A DNA stretch of 64,000 nt. Source: Methylobacterium sp. Leaf123 (lineage in GTDB: Bacteria > Pseudomonadota > Alphaproteobacteria > Rhizobiales > Beijerinckiaceae). The notes beneath the pieces were generated by a model, which searched no databases, was not told where the DNA came from, and worked only from the letters and a program-made list of their open reading frames with translations. Below are positions 17,439 through 27,302 of the stretch, in pieces. Where the stretch lies: positions 84,056 through 148,055 of the forward strand of contig NZ_LMNS01000004.1 of the NCBI RefSeq assembly GCF_001423405.1, read 5' to 3'. The position numbers and the translations under genes were made by a program. Within the stretch, counting starts at the first letter, position 1, and the number at the start of each line of letters is the position of its first letter.

Positions 17439-17539
17439 AGAGCATCGTCCTGGACATCAGATCCAGGACAATGCTCTAAGTACTTGTTTTTGCATCATCT
17501 TTTCCGAAAGCCGGCAACCACCTTTCGGGACGATGCTCT
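17439..17539 (-). mobile_element. MITE-like palindromic element, copy 2 (intact)
   Basis: This 101-base element begins AGAGCATCGTCC and ends GGACGATGCTCT, perfect 12-base terminal inverted repeats. Inside are two hairpins: GTCCTGGA/TCCAGGAC at the left and CCGAAAG/CTTTCGG at the right. It is the inverted counterpart of 8153-8250 and is related to 57830-57900. It sits between the convergent prfB and M23 peptidase genes, where it may also end transcription. A short CCTCCCCGCGCGGGGAGG palindrome follows at 17545-17562. Confidence 0.85.
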
Positions 17540-17574
17540 AGTCTCCTCCCCGCGCGGGGAGGGGACATCCGGCC

Positions 17575-18750
17575 TCAATCGGCGAAGACGAGCTGCGCCC
17601 CGGCCCGCAGGAACCGCTGCGGATCGACCGGCTCGCCGTCGATGCGGGTCTCGTAATGCAGGTGGCTGCCGGTGGAGCGGCCGGTCGAGCCGGCAAACCC
17701 GACCACATTCCCCGCCTCGACCCGCTGGCCGACCGAGACTGCCGTGCCGGAGAGGTGCGCGTAGCGGGTGACGAGCCCACGGCCGTGATCGACCTCGACC
17801 ATGTTGCCGTAGCCGCCGGCATACTCGGCCGCCGTGATCCGCCCGGCCGCGGTGGCACGGACCGGAGCGCCGGTCTCGGCCCGCATATCCACGCCCGTAT
17901 GGAGCGCGTAGCCGCGGGTGAACGGATCGAGCCGGGCGCCGAAGCTGCTGGTGAAGGCAAGCTCGCCCGGAAGCGGCTGGCGGAAGGGGAGGGCGGCGGT
18001 GACTCGGCGCAGATGCGTCTCCTCCTCGATCTGGCGGCGGGCCTCGGCCAGCGCCTGCTCGAAGGCATCGAGCCCGAGCGGAACGAGGGGACCGCCGACG
18101 CCGCCGGGAGGTGGATCGAACCGGGCCGGGGAGAGACCCGTGCGGGCGATCAGGTCGCGGAAGCGCTCGGCGCTGCGCCCGGCCTGTTGGGCGATGCCGG
18201 CCGCGGCGCGCGACTGCGCCTCGGCGACGCGATGGAGCGCCTCCTCCAGGCGCGACAGGCGCGTGGAAGAGGCGCCGCCGGCGGCCTCGGCCCGGTCCTC
18301 GCCACCCATGCGCAGTTCCGGCGTCGGGAACGGCTTCTGGACACGCGCGGCGGGCTCCGCGACCGGGATCGGCGCGGGCGGTGGCATATCGATGGGCGCG
18401 GCGGCGCCACCCAGACCGGAAAGCAGCCCCTGGCGCTTCTCGATCAGGGACTGCCGCTCGGTCAGGGCGGAGAGCCGGTTCTCGACGCTGCCGCGCTCGG
18501 CATTGCGCTCGGCCGCCGCGCGGTCGAGGGCGCGCTGGAGGGTGCCGATCCGCTCCTCGTAGGTGAACTGCATCGCGCTCTGGCGCGAGACGAAGCGGGC
18601 CAGCATCTCGTCGTGGAAGACGAGATAGTAGCTCGCGGCGGCCGCCCAGAGCGTCGAGACGGCGAGCCCGATGCCGAGCGCCCGGACGAGACGGCGCTGG
18701 GAGAGAGGGGAAAGGCCGGCTTTGCGGCGGGCCTGAGCAGTCGATGGCAT
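17575..18750 (-). CDS. M23 family metallopeptidase with coiled coil
   Basis: The 391-residue protein has an N-terminal membrane anchor (about residues 24-46), a coiled-coil region to about residue 215, and a C-terminal LytM/M23 domain. The zinc ligands are in HTGVDM and HLHYET, and FGARLDPF precedes them. The active site appears complete, so it should cut peptidoglycan cross-bridges or, like NlpD/EnvC relatives, take part in cell separation. The short proline-rich segment near residue 120 separates two coiled coils. It is expressed from its own upstream region at about 18780. Confidence 0.9.
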   Translation of the reverse strand: MPSTAQARRKAGLSPLSQRRLVRALGIGLAVSTLWAAAASYYLVFHDEMLARFVSRQSAMQFTYEERIGTLQRALDRAAAERNAERGSVENRLSALTERQSLIEKRQGLLSGLGGAAAPIDMPPPAPIPVAEPAARVQKPFPTPELRMGGEDRAEAAGGASSTRLSRLEEALHRVAEAQSRAAAGIAQQAGRSAERFRDLIARTGLSPARFDPPPGGVGGPLVPLGLDAFEQALAEARRQIEEETHLRRVTAALPFRQPLPGELAFTSSFGARLDPFTRGYALHTGVDMRAETGAPVRATAAGRITAAEYAGGYGNMVEVDHGRGLVTRYAHLSGTAVSVGQRVEAGNVVGFAGSTGRSTGSHLHYETRIDGEPVDPQRFLRAGAQLVFAD

Positions 18751-18866
18751 GGCACGTCGGACGTTCGGAGACGGGCCCGATCACAGACGATTAAGGTTAA
18801 GGAAGCCTAGCGTTTGTTAGCGATCCTGCGCCTGCATCGAGACACGGGACGCGACCTCTCGACATC

Positions 18867-18902
18867 GCATCATCCCGAAATCAGAGTCTTTCGGGATGAT
18901 GC
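18867..18902. terminator. Perfect hairpin downstream of bcp
   Basis: GCATCATCCCGAAA (18867-18880) is perfectly inverted by TTTCGGGATGATGC (18889-18902) around an 8-base loop. It lies 17 bases past the bcp stop codon and probably ends that transcript. The arms share GCATCATC and CCGAAA with the MITE-like family, so it may be a relic of it. Confidence 0.6.
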
Positions 18903-18919
18903 CGGCAAGTGATCCGTCG

Positions 18920-19387
18920 TCAGTCCAGCGCCTTCACGGCGTCCAGAACCTCCTCGACATGGCCCGGCACCTTCACCTTGTGCCAGATCCGCGCGATCCG
19001 TCCCTCGCGGTCGATGAGCAGGGTCGTGCGCTCGACGCCCATGTATTTGCGTCCGTACATGCTCTTCTCGACCCAGACGCCGTAAGCTTCCAGCATCGTC
19101 TTCGCTTCGTCGGAGGCGAGTGGAAAGGTCAGGCCGTACTTCGTCCTGAACTTATCGTGGCTCTTGACTGAATCCGGCGAGACCCCGACCACCTTCGCCC
19201 CGGCGGCGGCCAACGCCTCGCTCTGAGCGTTGAAGTTCTGCGCCTCGAGGGTGCAACCGCTCGTGTCATCCTTGGGGTAGAAATAGAGCACGATCTTGTG
19301 ACCGCGCAGGCTTTCGAGAGAGATGGTCTCGCCGCCCGCTCCGGGTAACGAGAACAGGGGCGCGGCATTGCCGGTCTCTAGCGGCAT
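18920..19387 (-). CDS. bcp: Thioredoxin-dependent peroxiredoxin (BCP/PrxQ)
   Basis: The 155-residue peroxiredoxin reduces peroxides in the cytosol. The peroxidatic cysteine is in YPKDDTSGCTLEAQNF near residue 46. The resolving cysteine that some BCPs carry five residues later is absent (LEAQNF), so it belongs to the group using another thiol as partner. The start ATG at 19387 is preceded by AAGGAAGG. The frame is open upstream to 21649 only because it runs antisense to the AsmA gene. Confidence 0.95.
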   Translation of the reverse strand: MPLETGNAAPLFSLPGAGGETISLESLRGHKIVLYFYPKDDTSGCTLEAQNFNAQSEALAAAGAKVVGVSPDSVKSHDKFRTKYGLTFPLASDEAKTMLEAYGVWVEKSMYGRKYMGVERTTLLIDREGRIARIWHKVKVPGHVEEVLDAVKALD

Positions 19388-19537
19388 CTCGCCTTCCTTT
19401 CGGCCGATTGATGGTGTGCCTGACCCCATGCACGCAGACCTCGCGGGACGCCATGCCGGAGTGGCTTGAATCCTGAGGAAAGCCGCCGCGGCAAACCGAC
19501 CTTCGCCCGAACCTACGGGTGCAGCAGCGAACGAGTG

Positions 19538-22500
19538 ATGGATCAGGAAACGGCCAGGACCCTGCTCCAGGAGGCGGTCGAGGCGCCTGCGCCGCGCAAG
19601 GCGCGCCGCCGTCGGCGGCGGCCGGTTCTCTGGTGCGCGCTGCTCCTCGTCTTCCTGCTCGGGCTCGGCGGCGGGCTCGTCGCCCTGCGGCTGTCGCAGG
19701 GGCCGCTGCGCATCGACGGGCTGACGAATCAGGTCGCCGAGGCGGTGGCGGGCCGCTTCGGGCCGGGCTGGCGCGTGGCGCTGCGCGACAGCGCGCTCGA
19801 ACTCGACAGCGAATCTTCGCTGGCCCTCCGGGTCGGCGGGCTCGACATCTTCAACCCGGAGGGCGCGCTGGTGGTGCGCGCCCCGCTCGCGGTGGTCAGC
19901 CTCGATACGTGGAGCCTGCTGCGGCTCTCGGTCCAGCCGCGCTCCATCGAGTTCCGCGACATCGAGATGACCGCCCTCGTCCATGACGACGGCTCCATCG
20001 CCTTCGCGGCCTCCTCGCCGACACAAGGTGAGGCGGCCAAGCCTCACACCCTGCCGAGCGTGGATGCGGCCCGCGGCACCGTCTCGCCGGTCTCGGCGGC
20101 GGTCGCCTCGATCTTCGGCGTGGTGCTCGATCCAGCCGGCGTCATCGGCGCCCTCGACCGGGCGCGGATCACCAACGGACGCCTGAACCTCGTCGACGAC
20201 GCCCGGCATCAGGCGACCTTCGAGCGGGTGAACGGCCTGTTCCGCCGCGGCACCAGCGACGATTCGCGGGTGTTCGAGCTGCGCATCGACGGGCCCCACG
20301 GCGAGTGGCGCTTCGGCGGGCGCGTCCACGAGGTGGGGGAGGGGCGGCGCGCGGGCGTCATCACCCTGGACGACCTTCCCGTCACCGATCTCCTGCTGCT
20401 GTCCGGCCATTCGAAGATGCCGGTGGAGACCGACCTCAAGCTCTCGGCCCGGGCCGACGTGGCGCTGTCGGGCGGCCGCATCGAGACGATGAAGGCCGAG
20501 GTGAAGACCGGCGGCGGCACGCTCCTCATCGACGAGAAGGACTTCAACCCGGTCGTCATCGACGAGCTGCGCGCCGAGGCGAGCTGGGACGAGGCGCGGC
20601 GGGCGCTGGCCATCTCCGCCATCGACTACAAGGGCGGCGGCAACGACGCGCATCTGACCGGCGCCTTCGCCATCGGCCCGCCCGGTGCCGAGGATGCCTG
20701 GACCCTCGATTTTGCCGGCAAGGACGCGCTCCTGCGCGGCGCCGCCCGCAGCGACCCGTCCTTCCGCATCGGCGAGATCAGTGGGAGGATCACCGGCCGG
20801 GCCGGGGGTGTGAACATCGAGTCGCTCGCGCTCACCGGCGACGGCCTGAATGGCCGCCTGAGCGGCACGGTGGGCACGCGAGCCGACGACGAGGGCATCA
20901 CCCTGCATATCGTCGCCAGCGACACCGACGGCCGCAAGGCCATGCGGCTCTGGCCCGAGAACATCGCGCCCGGCGTGCGCAACTACCTCGTGGACGAGCT
21001 GCGCGGCGGCCGGCTCGATCAGGCGGACATCAAGATCGACATGAGCGGCTCGGAACTCGCCGCCGCGACCCATGGCGACCCGATGCCGGATGCCGCGCTC
21101 AACGTGACCTTCGCGGTCTCGGATGCCGGCCTGACCATCTCCCCGGACGCGCCGCCGCTGAGCCATGGCCGGGTCACCGGCACGATCACCGGCCGCAGCA
21201 CGACGATCCAGAACGCCACCGCCGAGATCCGCCTCTCCGACACGCGGGCCCTGACGATCTCGGACGCCTCCTTCCTGATCCGCGATCCGCAGCCGGACAA
21301 GATCGTCGCCCAGCTTGGCCTGCGCCTGTCCGGCTCCGTCGATTCGCTGGCCGCGCTCCTCGAAACCCCGATGTTCAAGGGGTTCACCGGCGTCGACATC
21401 GACCCGACCATACTGAAGGGCAAGGCGGACCTGCGCCTCGACGTGCCGATCAACCTCAAACACGTGCCCGATCTCGCCGAGATGCCGGTGACGCTCACGG
21501 GCTCGATCACCGAGTTCAGCATGGAGAAGGCGGTCGGCAAGGACCGCTTCGAGGCGGGCCGCTTCACGCTCTCCTTCGACCGCAGCGGCTTCGCCCTCAA
21601 GGGCGACGGGCGGGTGCTCGGCGCCGCCGTCGCCATCGATCTGAAGCAACCCAAGCCCGGCGCCCCCGGCGAGGCGGTGGTGAGCCTGAGCCTCGACGAC
21701 GCCTTCCGGGCTAAGCGCGGCCTGCCGACCGCGCCGCAGCTCGGCGGCGTCATCCCGGCCCGCATCGTCTTGCCAGTGGGGCGCCCCGCCTCCGCCGGCA
21801 AGCCGCCGGCCCGGGTCGAGGCGGATCTGACCCGCGCTTCGATCAACGGTCTGGTACCCGGCTGGAGCAAGCCCGCGGGCAAGGCCGGGCGGCTCAGCTT
21901 CACCCTGGTGGAGGCGGCGGGCGGCGGGATGGAGCTGCGCGACATCGCCCTCGACGCCGCCCCCGCGCTCGCCCGCGGCAGCGCCACGATCTCGGCGGAG
22001 GGCAATCTGGAACGGGCGGACCTGACCGCGCTCAAGCTCTCGCCGGGCGACGACATGCGCGTCAGCCTCGACCGGTCCGGCTCGACCTACAAGGTCGCGG
22101 TGAAGGGCGCCGTCGTCGATGCCCGGCCCTTCCTCAAGGGCATGACGAGCGGCGACGACAAGGGCAGCAAGGATCCCGGCAAGGACATCGAGGCGGATGT
22201 CACCGCCAACATCGTCTCGGGCTTCAACGGCGAATCGCTCACCAACGCGGCGCTGAAGGCGAGCTTCAAGGGCGGCGACCTGCGCGCCGCCCAGTTCAAG
22301 GGCCGTTTCGGCGGCGCCCCGGTCAGCGCCGTGGTCCGGAGCGAGCGCGGTGCACCGCTGCTCACCCTCGACTCCGCCGATTCCGGCGCGACCCTGCGCT
22401 TCCTCGACATCTACAAGCGGATGTATGGCGGGCGGCTCGGGCTCAACATCTATCTCAACGACGGCCCGCAGGCCGGCGTGGTCCAGATCAAGGACTTTGC

Positions 22501-22981
22501 CCTGCGCAACGAGCCCGCCCTGTCGAGCATCGTCGCCCAGGCGCCGCCGCCCTCGGACGGACGGCGCGCGGCCCCGAACGCCAACGATGTCGGCTTCGAC
22601 AAGATGCGCGCGAACTTCACCCGCAACGGCCCGCGGGTGAGCTTCTCCGACGCGGCGATCTCGAACGCGGCGATGGGCTTCACGGCCAGCGGCTGGCTCG
22701 ACACGGCCAGGGAGCGCACGCAGATCGACGGCACCTTCGTGCCGCTCTACGGGCTCAACAACGTGGTGGCGCAGGTGCCGTTGTTCGGGCCGCTGCTGGC
22801 GGGCGGCAGCAACGAGGGCCTGTTCGCGGTGAACTTCAACGTCTCGGGGCCGATCGCCAAACCGACGGTCAATGTGAACCCGCTCTCGGCGGTCGCCCCC
22901 GGCTTCCTGCGCAAGCTCTTCGGCGCCGGCAGCGGCGACGCCTTCGCCACTGGCACCACGCAGGACGGACCGGAGCGGTAG
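19538..22981 (+). CDS. Large AsmA-like / YhdP-type protein (DUF3971)
   Basis: The protein has about 1147 residues, with an arginine-rich cytosolic start, one transmembrane helix (LWCALLLVFLLGLGGGLVAL) and a long beta-rich periplasmic region. The central DUF3971 part (ARLW-like MRLWPENIAPGVRNYLVDELRGG near residue 480) and the C-terminal AsmA-2 region near residue 950-1100 (RMYGGRLGLN, NEGLFAVNFNVSGPIAKP) are visible. YhdP-type proteins form hydrophobic grooves that move phospholipids from inner to outer membrane. The ATG at 19538 is preferred; GTG 19535 is adjacent and 19466 is also in frame. It is divergent from bcp. Confidence 0.88.
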   Translation: MDQETARTLLQEAVEAPAPRKARRRRRRPVLWCALLLVFLLGLGGGLVALRLSQGPLRIDGLTNQVAEAVAGRFGPGWRVALRDSALELDSESSLALRVGGLDIFNPEGALVVRAPLAVVSLDTWSLLRLSVQPRSIEFRDIEMTALVHDDGSIAFAASSPTQGEAAKPHTLPSVDAARGTVSPVSAAVASIFGVVLDPAGVIGALDRARITNGRLNLVDDARHQATFERVNGLFRRGTSDDSRVFELRIDGPHGEWRFGGRVHEVGEGRRAGVITLDDLPVTDLLLLSGHSKMPVETDLKLSARADVALSGGRIETMKAEVKTGGGTLLIDEKDFNPVVIDELRAEASWDEARRALAISAIDYKGGGNDAHLTGAFAIGPPGAEDAWTLDFAGKDALLRGAARSDPSFRIGEISGRITGRAGGVNIESLALTGDGLNGRLSGTVGTRADDEGITLHIVASDTDGRKAMRLWPENIAPGVRNYLVDELRGGRLDQADIKIDMSGSELAAATHGDPMPDAALNVTFAVSDAGLTISPDAPPLSHGRVTGTITGRSTTIQNATAEIRLSDTRALTISDASFLIRDPQPDKIVAQLGLRLSGSVDSLAALLETPMFKGFTGVDIDPTILKGKADLRLDVPINLKHVPDLAEMPVTLTGSITEFSMEKAVGKDRFEAGRFTLSFDRSGFALKGDGRVLGAAVAIDLKQPKPGAPGEAVVSLSLDDAFRAKRGLPTAPQLGGVIPARIVLPVGRPASAGKPPARVEADLTRASINGLVPGWSKPAGKAGRLSFTLVEAAGGGMELRDIALDAAPALARGSATISAEGNLERADLTALKLSPGDDMRVSLDRSGSTYKVAVKGAVVDARPFLKGMTSGDDKGSKDPGKDIEADVTANIVSGFNGESLTNAALKASFKGGDLRAAQFKGRFGGAPVSAVVRSERGAPLLTLDSADSGATLRFLDIYKRMYGGRLGLNIYLNDGPQAGVVQIKDFALRNEPALSSIVAQAPPPSDGRRAAPNANDVGFDKMRANFTRNGPRVSFSDAAISNAAMGFTASGWLDTARERTQIDGTFVPLYGLNNVVAQVPLFGPLLAGGSNEGLFAVNFNVSGPIAKPTVNVNPLSAVAPGFLRKLFGAGSGDAFATGTTQDGPER

Positions 22982-23536
22982 GGTTCAGAACGCAAGCCCT
23001 CCAACCCTATGGAGGGACTGGTCGGGGTGGGGGCGGACGACATCCGGACTGCGCCGGGGGCCGGCTTTGATCGGGCGCGACGCGGCACAACAGCGCTGGA
23101 CGGGGCCGCGTGCATGGTGAACGCGTTGAGCCTCATGATGCATGCGCAAGAGCCCGCAAGGAGCCCATATCGAAAACCCGCACGGGGCGGATCGGCGTCG
23201 GGACGGTGCTTCAAGTCGCGCCTTTCCAAGGATCGGCCTTTCGCATACGGCCTTGAGGCCAACCGGTTTGAATAGCCTGACCGTTGACCGCTCCCGCGTC
23301 CGAGCTTGGCGCTCATCGCAGCGACATCGAAGGGCGGGAAGCGATCTTTCCGACGCAAATCCTTGCATGGTCACGGCGCGGCTGAGCGGGTCGCACCCTC
23401 GAACCGGCTTGGCCTTCACCTCAATGAAGACCCGTTCGACCCGTAAAAGCGGGACCGACGGCAGCGGCCCGGTCGCATCACGCGAACGGCTCCTTTTGAC
23501 GCCTATCCCGCCTCGCAAGGCGCCCGACGAACAGGA
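22982..23536. other. Long intergenic region, no gene supported
   Basis: These 555 bases lie between the AsmA-like gene and the desaturase. Several open frames exist (for example an 88-codon frame at 23009 and a 136-codon frame at 23142) but none has a recognisable sequence, a good ribosome site or the codon bias of neighbours. The region may hold a long desaturase leader or decayed DNA. Confidence 0.4.
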
Positions 23537-24625
23537 TTGCCGGCCAACGTGATCGCCACACCATCGAATCCGACCGCGACGGGCCGGCTCGCGGACGAGG
23601 CCTCCCGAACCGACGACGCGCGGCTGGCGCGGGAAGTGGCCCGGCACTGCGCCGCGTTCCGCGAACCGATTCCCCGGCTGGCCCTTCGGCAGGTGGCCGA
23701 CACGCTGCTGCCCTACCTGATCCTCTGCACGGTGATGCTCGTCGCGGCGGCGAACGGCTACGCGCTTCTCGCCCTGCCGCTGGCGGTGCCCGCGGGCGGC
23801 CTCCTTGTGAGGCTCTTCATCATCCAGCACGATTGCGGGCACGGCTCGTTCCTGCCGTCACGCCGGGGCAACGATGGGCTCGGCCGCGCCCTCAGTCTGC
23901 TGACGGTGACGCCCTACGACAGCTGGAAGCGCGCGCATGCCCTGCATCACGCCACGACCGGCGATCTCAGCCGCCGCGGCACGGGCGACGTCCACACCTT
24001 GACCGTGCGCGAATACCTCGCGCTGCCGCGCTGGGGCCGGCTGCGCTACCGCCTCTACCGCAATCCGCTCATCCTGATTGTGCTTGGCTCGCCGATCAAC
24101 TTCCTCATCCTGCAGCGCCTGCCCAACGGCGTCGGGCTGCCGTGGCGGACGGCATGGCGCGATGTGCTGGCGCTCGACGCCGTGCTCCTTGCGGCCTTTG
24201 CGGTACTGGCGCTGGCCGTCGGCGGCATCGGGCCGGTGCTCTGGGTGTTCCTGCCGGTGATCGCCGTCGCCGCCTGGGTCGGCGGCTGGTTATTCTATGT
24301 CCAGCACCAGTACGAGGAGACCGTCTGGGAGGAGGCCGAAGCCTGGGACTTCCACCGCGTAGCGCTCGGCGGCAGTTCCTACTACGCGCTGCCACGGGTG
24401 CTTCAGTGGTTCACCGGCAATGTCGGCTTGCACCACGTCCACCACCTCAACAGCCGCATCCCGAATTACCGCTTGCAGGAATGCCTCGACGGCCACGAGG
24501 TTCTCGGGCGGGTGGGCCGCCTGACCCTGCGCGACAGCCTGCGCTGCCTGAAGCTGGCGCTCTGGGACGAAGAGGCCCGCAAGATGGTCGGCTTCGCACG
24601 CGTGCGCGGGCTTCAGGCCGCCTGA
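23537..24625 (+). CDS. Membrane fatty acid desaturase
   Basis: The 362-residue protein carries all three histidine boxes of the membrane di-iron desaturases: HDCGH near residue 98, HALHH near residue 134, and HHVHH near residue 298. At least four membrane segments flank them. It resembles acyl-lipid delta-12 type enzymes and should insert a double bond in membrane fatty acids. The start is TTG 23537 with AACAGGA before it; a GTG at 23549 is the alternative. The substrate and bond position cannot be told from sequence alone. Confidence 0.92.
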   Translation: MPANVIATPSNPTATGRLADEASRTDDARLAREVARHCAAFREPIPRLALRQVADTLLPYLILCTVMLVAAANGYALLALPLAVPAGGLLVRLFIIQHDCGHGSFLPSRRGNDGLGRALSLLTVTPYDSWKRAHALHHATTGDLSRRGTGDVHTLTVREYLALPRWGRLRYRLYRNPLILIVLGSPINFLILQRLPNGVGLPWRTAWRDVLALDAVLLAAFAVLALAVGGIGPVLWVFLPVIAVAAWVGGWLFYVQHQYEETVWEEAEAWDFHRVALGGSSYYALPRVLQWFTGNVGLHHVHHLNSRIPNYRLQECLDGHEVLGRVGRLTLRDSLRCLKLALWDEEARKMVGFARVRGLQAA

Positions 24626-24746
24626 GGCGCGCGGGACGCGGTCGGCAGCTCGGACATGCGTGAGCGTGATCCGAATTGCCGATCCGTGACGCGGAGCGAT
24701 CGGGGGCCGCGAGCGACGCAGCCCCCTGACCGGCCGGGTGGAACGG

Positions 24747-26018
24747 CTATTCCGGCCGCAGCAGCACGTGCTTCTTGCGTCCGAAGGAGAGCTTGATCAC
24801 GCCCTCCGCCGTCAGGTCGGACGAGCGGAGCACCGCCTTCTCGTCGCTCACCTGCACGTCGTTGACCCGCAGGCCGCCGCCCTTGATCTGGCGGCGCGCC
24901 TCGCTGGTCGAGGGGACGAGCTTGGCGTAGTCCGGCCCGAAGGCGGTGAGCACGCCGAGGCCCGCTTCCAGCACCGCGGACGGCACGGGAATCGTCGGCA
25001 GGGATTGCGCCAGCGTGCCCTCGACGAAGGTTTTGCGGGCGGTCTCGGCGGCGGCCGACGCGGCCTCCGCGCCGTGCATCAGCGCCGTCGCCTCGGTGGC
25101 GAGGATCGTCTTGGCCTCGTTGATCTCGGCCCCCTGAAGTGCGGCGAGGCGCGCGATCTCGGGCAGCGGCAGCAGCGTGAACAGCTTGAGGAAGCGGCCG
25201 ACATCGGCGTCCTCGGTGTTGCGCCAGAACTGCCAGTAATCGTACGGCGAGAGCATCCCGGCATCGAGCCAGACGGCCCCGGCCGCGGTCTTGCCCATCT
25301 TGGCGCCCGACGACGTGGTCAGGAGCGGGCAGGTCAGGGCGTAGAGCTGCGGCGTGCCCATGCGGCGGCCGAGATCGATGCCGTTGACGATGTTGCCCCA
25401 TTGGTCCGAGCCGCCCATCTGCAGGCGGGTGCCGAGGCGGCGATTCAGCTCCACGAAGTCGTAGGACTGCAGGATCATGTAGTTGAATTCCAGGAACGAG
25501 AGTTCCTGGTCGCGCTCCAGCCGCATCCGCACGCTGTCCATCGACATCATGCGGTTGACCGAGAAATGCCGGCCGATGTCGCGCAGCATCTCGATGTAGT
25601 TGAGCTTCGTCAGCCACTCGGCGTTGTCGACCATCACCGCGCCGTTTCCGCCTTCATCGAAGGAAAGGAAGCGCGAGAAGGTTTGCTTGATGCCTTCCTT
25701 GTTGGCCTCGATCTGCTCCAGCGTCAGGATCTTGCGCGCCTCGTCGCGGCCGGACGGGTCGCCGACGCGGGTGGTGCCGCCGCCCATCAGCACGACCGGC
25801 TTGCCGCCGGTCTTCTGAAGCCAGTGCAGCATCATGATCGAGAGCAGGTGGCCGACATGGAGCGAGGCCGCCGTGCAATCGTAGCCGGTATAGGTCGTCA
25901 GCCCCCCTTCCGCCGCCAGCGCATCAATGCCGGCGAGGTCCGAGGCCTGATGGATATAGCCGCGCTCCTGCAGCACCCGGATGAAGTCGGATTTCGGCGC
26001 GAAGCTCTCGGCGGTCAT
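24747..26018 (-). CDS. tyrS: Tyrosine--tRNA ligase
   Basis: The 423-residue class I synthetase charges tRNA-Tyr. The HIGH motif is HVGH in [11 protein letters not shown] near residue 52, GGSDQWGN lies near residue 193, and the KMSKS loop is AKMGKT near residue 236. The C-terminal S4-like RNA-binding domain is visible in the segment ending LRSSDL and FGRKKHVLL. The ATG at 26018 begins [12 protein letters not shown]. It is divergent from anmK. Confidence 0.97.
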   Translation of the reverse strand: MTAESFAPKSDFIRVLQERGYIHQASDLAGIDALAAEGGLTTYTGYDCTAASLHVGHLLSIMMLHWLQKTGGKPVVLMGGGTTRVGDPSGRDEARKILTLEQIEANKEGIKQTFSRFLSFDEGGNGAVMVDNAEWLTKLNYIEMLRDIGRHFSVNRMMSMDSVRMRLERDQELSFLEFNYMILQSYDFVELNRRLGTRLQMGGSDQWGNIVNGIDLGRRMGTPQLYALTCPLLTTSSGAKMGKTAAGAVWLDAGMLSPYDYWQFWRNTEDADVGRFLKLFTLLPLPEIARLAALQGAEINEAKTILATEATALMHGAEAASAAAETARKTFVEGTLAQSLPTIPVPSAVLEAGLGVLTAFGPDYAKLVPSTSEARRQIKGGGLRVNDVQVSDEKAVLRSSDLTAEGVIKLSFGRKKHVLLRPE

Positions 26019-26158
26019 CGTGATCGGTCTCGGATGGTTTGGCGGCGCGACAGGGGCGCGGCCGGAATGCTATCCCGTGAGGGGAAGCGCTCGCGCGGGC
26101 TCTTAGCAGGGCAGGCCGCGAAAGGCACGAGCCCGGATTTTTGGGGATAGGGGCGGCC

Positions 26159-27292
26159 ATGGCGATGAAGCGCGCGATCGGCCTGATGAGCGGCACGTCT
26201 CTCGACGGGATCGACGTGGCGCTGATCGAGAGCGACGGCGAGCGCATCCGCATCGTCAAATCCGCCAACGGCTTCGTCGCGCCCCTCGGGCCGACGGGCT
26301 ATCGCGGCTACGACGAGGCCGAGAAGCTGCTTCTGCGTGAGGCGACGCGGGATGCGGAAGGGCTGCGGGCGCGCACCGACCGGCCGGGCCGCCTCGCGGA
26401 GGCGGAAGCGTTCGTCACCCGCGCCCATGCCGAGGCGATCGAAGCATTCCTGGCGGCGAACGACCTCCGGCCGGAGGACATCGACGTCGTCGGCTTCCAC
26501 GGCCAGACGGTGATTCACCGGCCCAAGCTCGGCCTCACGGTCCAGGTCGGCGACGGCGAGGCTCTGGCCAAGCGTCTCGGCATCCGCGTCGTGTCCGACA
26601 TGCGCGCCAACGACGTGGCGCAGGGCGGGCAGGGCGCGCCGCTGGTGCCGGTGTTCCACAAGGCTTTGGCCGAGGCCGCGGGATTCGCCGGTCCGCTCGG
26701 CATCCTTAATATCGGCGGCCTCGCCAACGCCACCCTGATCGATTCGAGCGGCACCATGCTCGCCTTCGATACGGGGCCGGGCAACGGGCCGATCAACGAC
26801 TGGATGAAGGAGCGGGTGGGCCAGGATTTCGATGAGGGCGGCGCCACCGCCGCCCGCGGCACGGTGGACGACGAGCTGCTCGAAAACCTGCTCGGCCATC
26901 CGCTGATCCTGCGCGCGCCGCCGAAATCGCTGGACCGCAACTGGTTCTCGCATCGGCTGGCCGGCTATCTCACGGTCGAGGACGGCGCGGCGACGCTCAC
27001 CGCCTTCACCGCCCACGCGGTCGCCCGCAGCCGCATCTTCACGCCGGAGCCGCCGACCCGCTGGATCGTCGGCGGGGGAGGGGCGAAGAACGAGACGCTG
27101 ATGGCGATGCTGAAGCAGCTCCTCGACGCCGAGGTGCTGAACGCGGACGACATCGGCTGGTCCTCGGACTTTCTCGAAGCGCAGGCCTTCGCCTATCTCG
27201 CGCTCCGTGCGCTGGAGGGATTGCCGCTCACCTACCCGACGACCACGGGGGTTGCCGCGCCGGTGACGGGCGGGGTCGTCTCCGAACCGTGA
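26159..27292 (+). CDS. anmK: Anhydro-N-acetylmuramic acid kinase
   Basis: AnmK phosphorylates and hydrates 1,6-anhydro-MurNAc to MurNAc-6-P in cell-wall recycling. The sugar-kinase fold is seen in IGLMSGTSLDGID at the N-terminus, VVGFHGQTVIH near residue 112, ILNIGGLANAT, FDTGPGNGPIND and WIVGGGGAKN. The protein has 377 residues from ATG 26159; an ATG at 26165 and a TTG at 26141 are alternatives. A GGGGCGG run just upstream supports 26159 or 26165. It is followed after 10 bases by the DUF3578 gene, which may be co-transcribed. Confidence 0.96.
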   Translation: MAMKRAIGLMSGTSLDGIDVALIESDGERIRIVKSANGFVAPLGPTGYRGYDEAEKLLLREATRDAEGLRARTDRPGRLAEAEAFVTRAHAEAIEAFLAANDLRPEDIDVVGFHGQTVIHRPKLGLTVQVGDGEALAKRLGIRVVSDMRANDVAQGGQGAPLVPVFHKALAEAAGFAGPLGILNIGGLANATLIDSSGTMLAFDTGPGNGPINDWMKERVGQDFDEGGATAARGTVDDELLENLLGHPLILRAPPKSLDRNWFSHRLAGYLTVEDGAATLTAFTAHAVARSRIFTPEPPTRWIVGGGGAKNETLMAMLKQLLDAEVLNADDIGWSSDFLEAQAFAYLALRALEGLPLTYPTTTGVAAPVTGGVVSEP

Positions 27293-27302
27293 GCCTCGTC
27301 CG

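Noticed and set aside
18920..21649. Very long minus-strand frame reading through bcp
   Set aside because: Only the part from 19387 down matches peroxiredoxin. The rest is antisense to the AsmA-like gene.
23009..23275. 88-codon frame in the gap before the desaturase
   Set aside because: No motif, no clear ribosome site, codon use unlike real genes.
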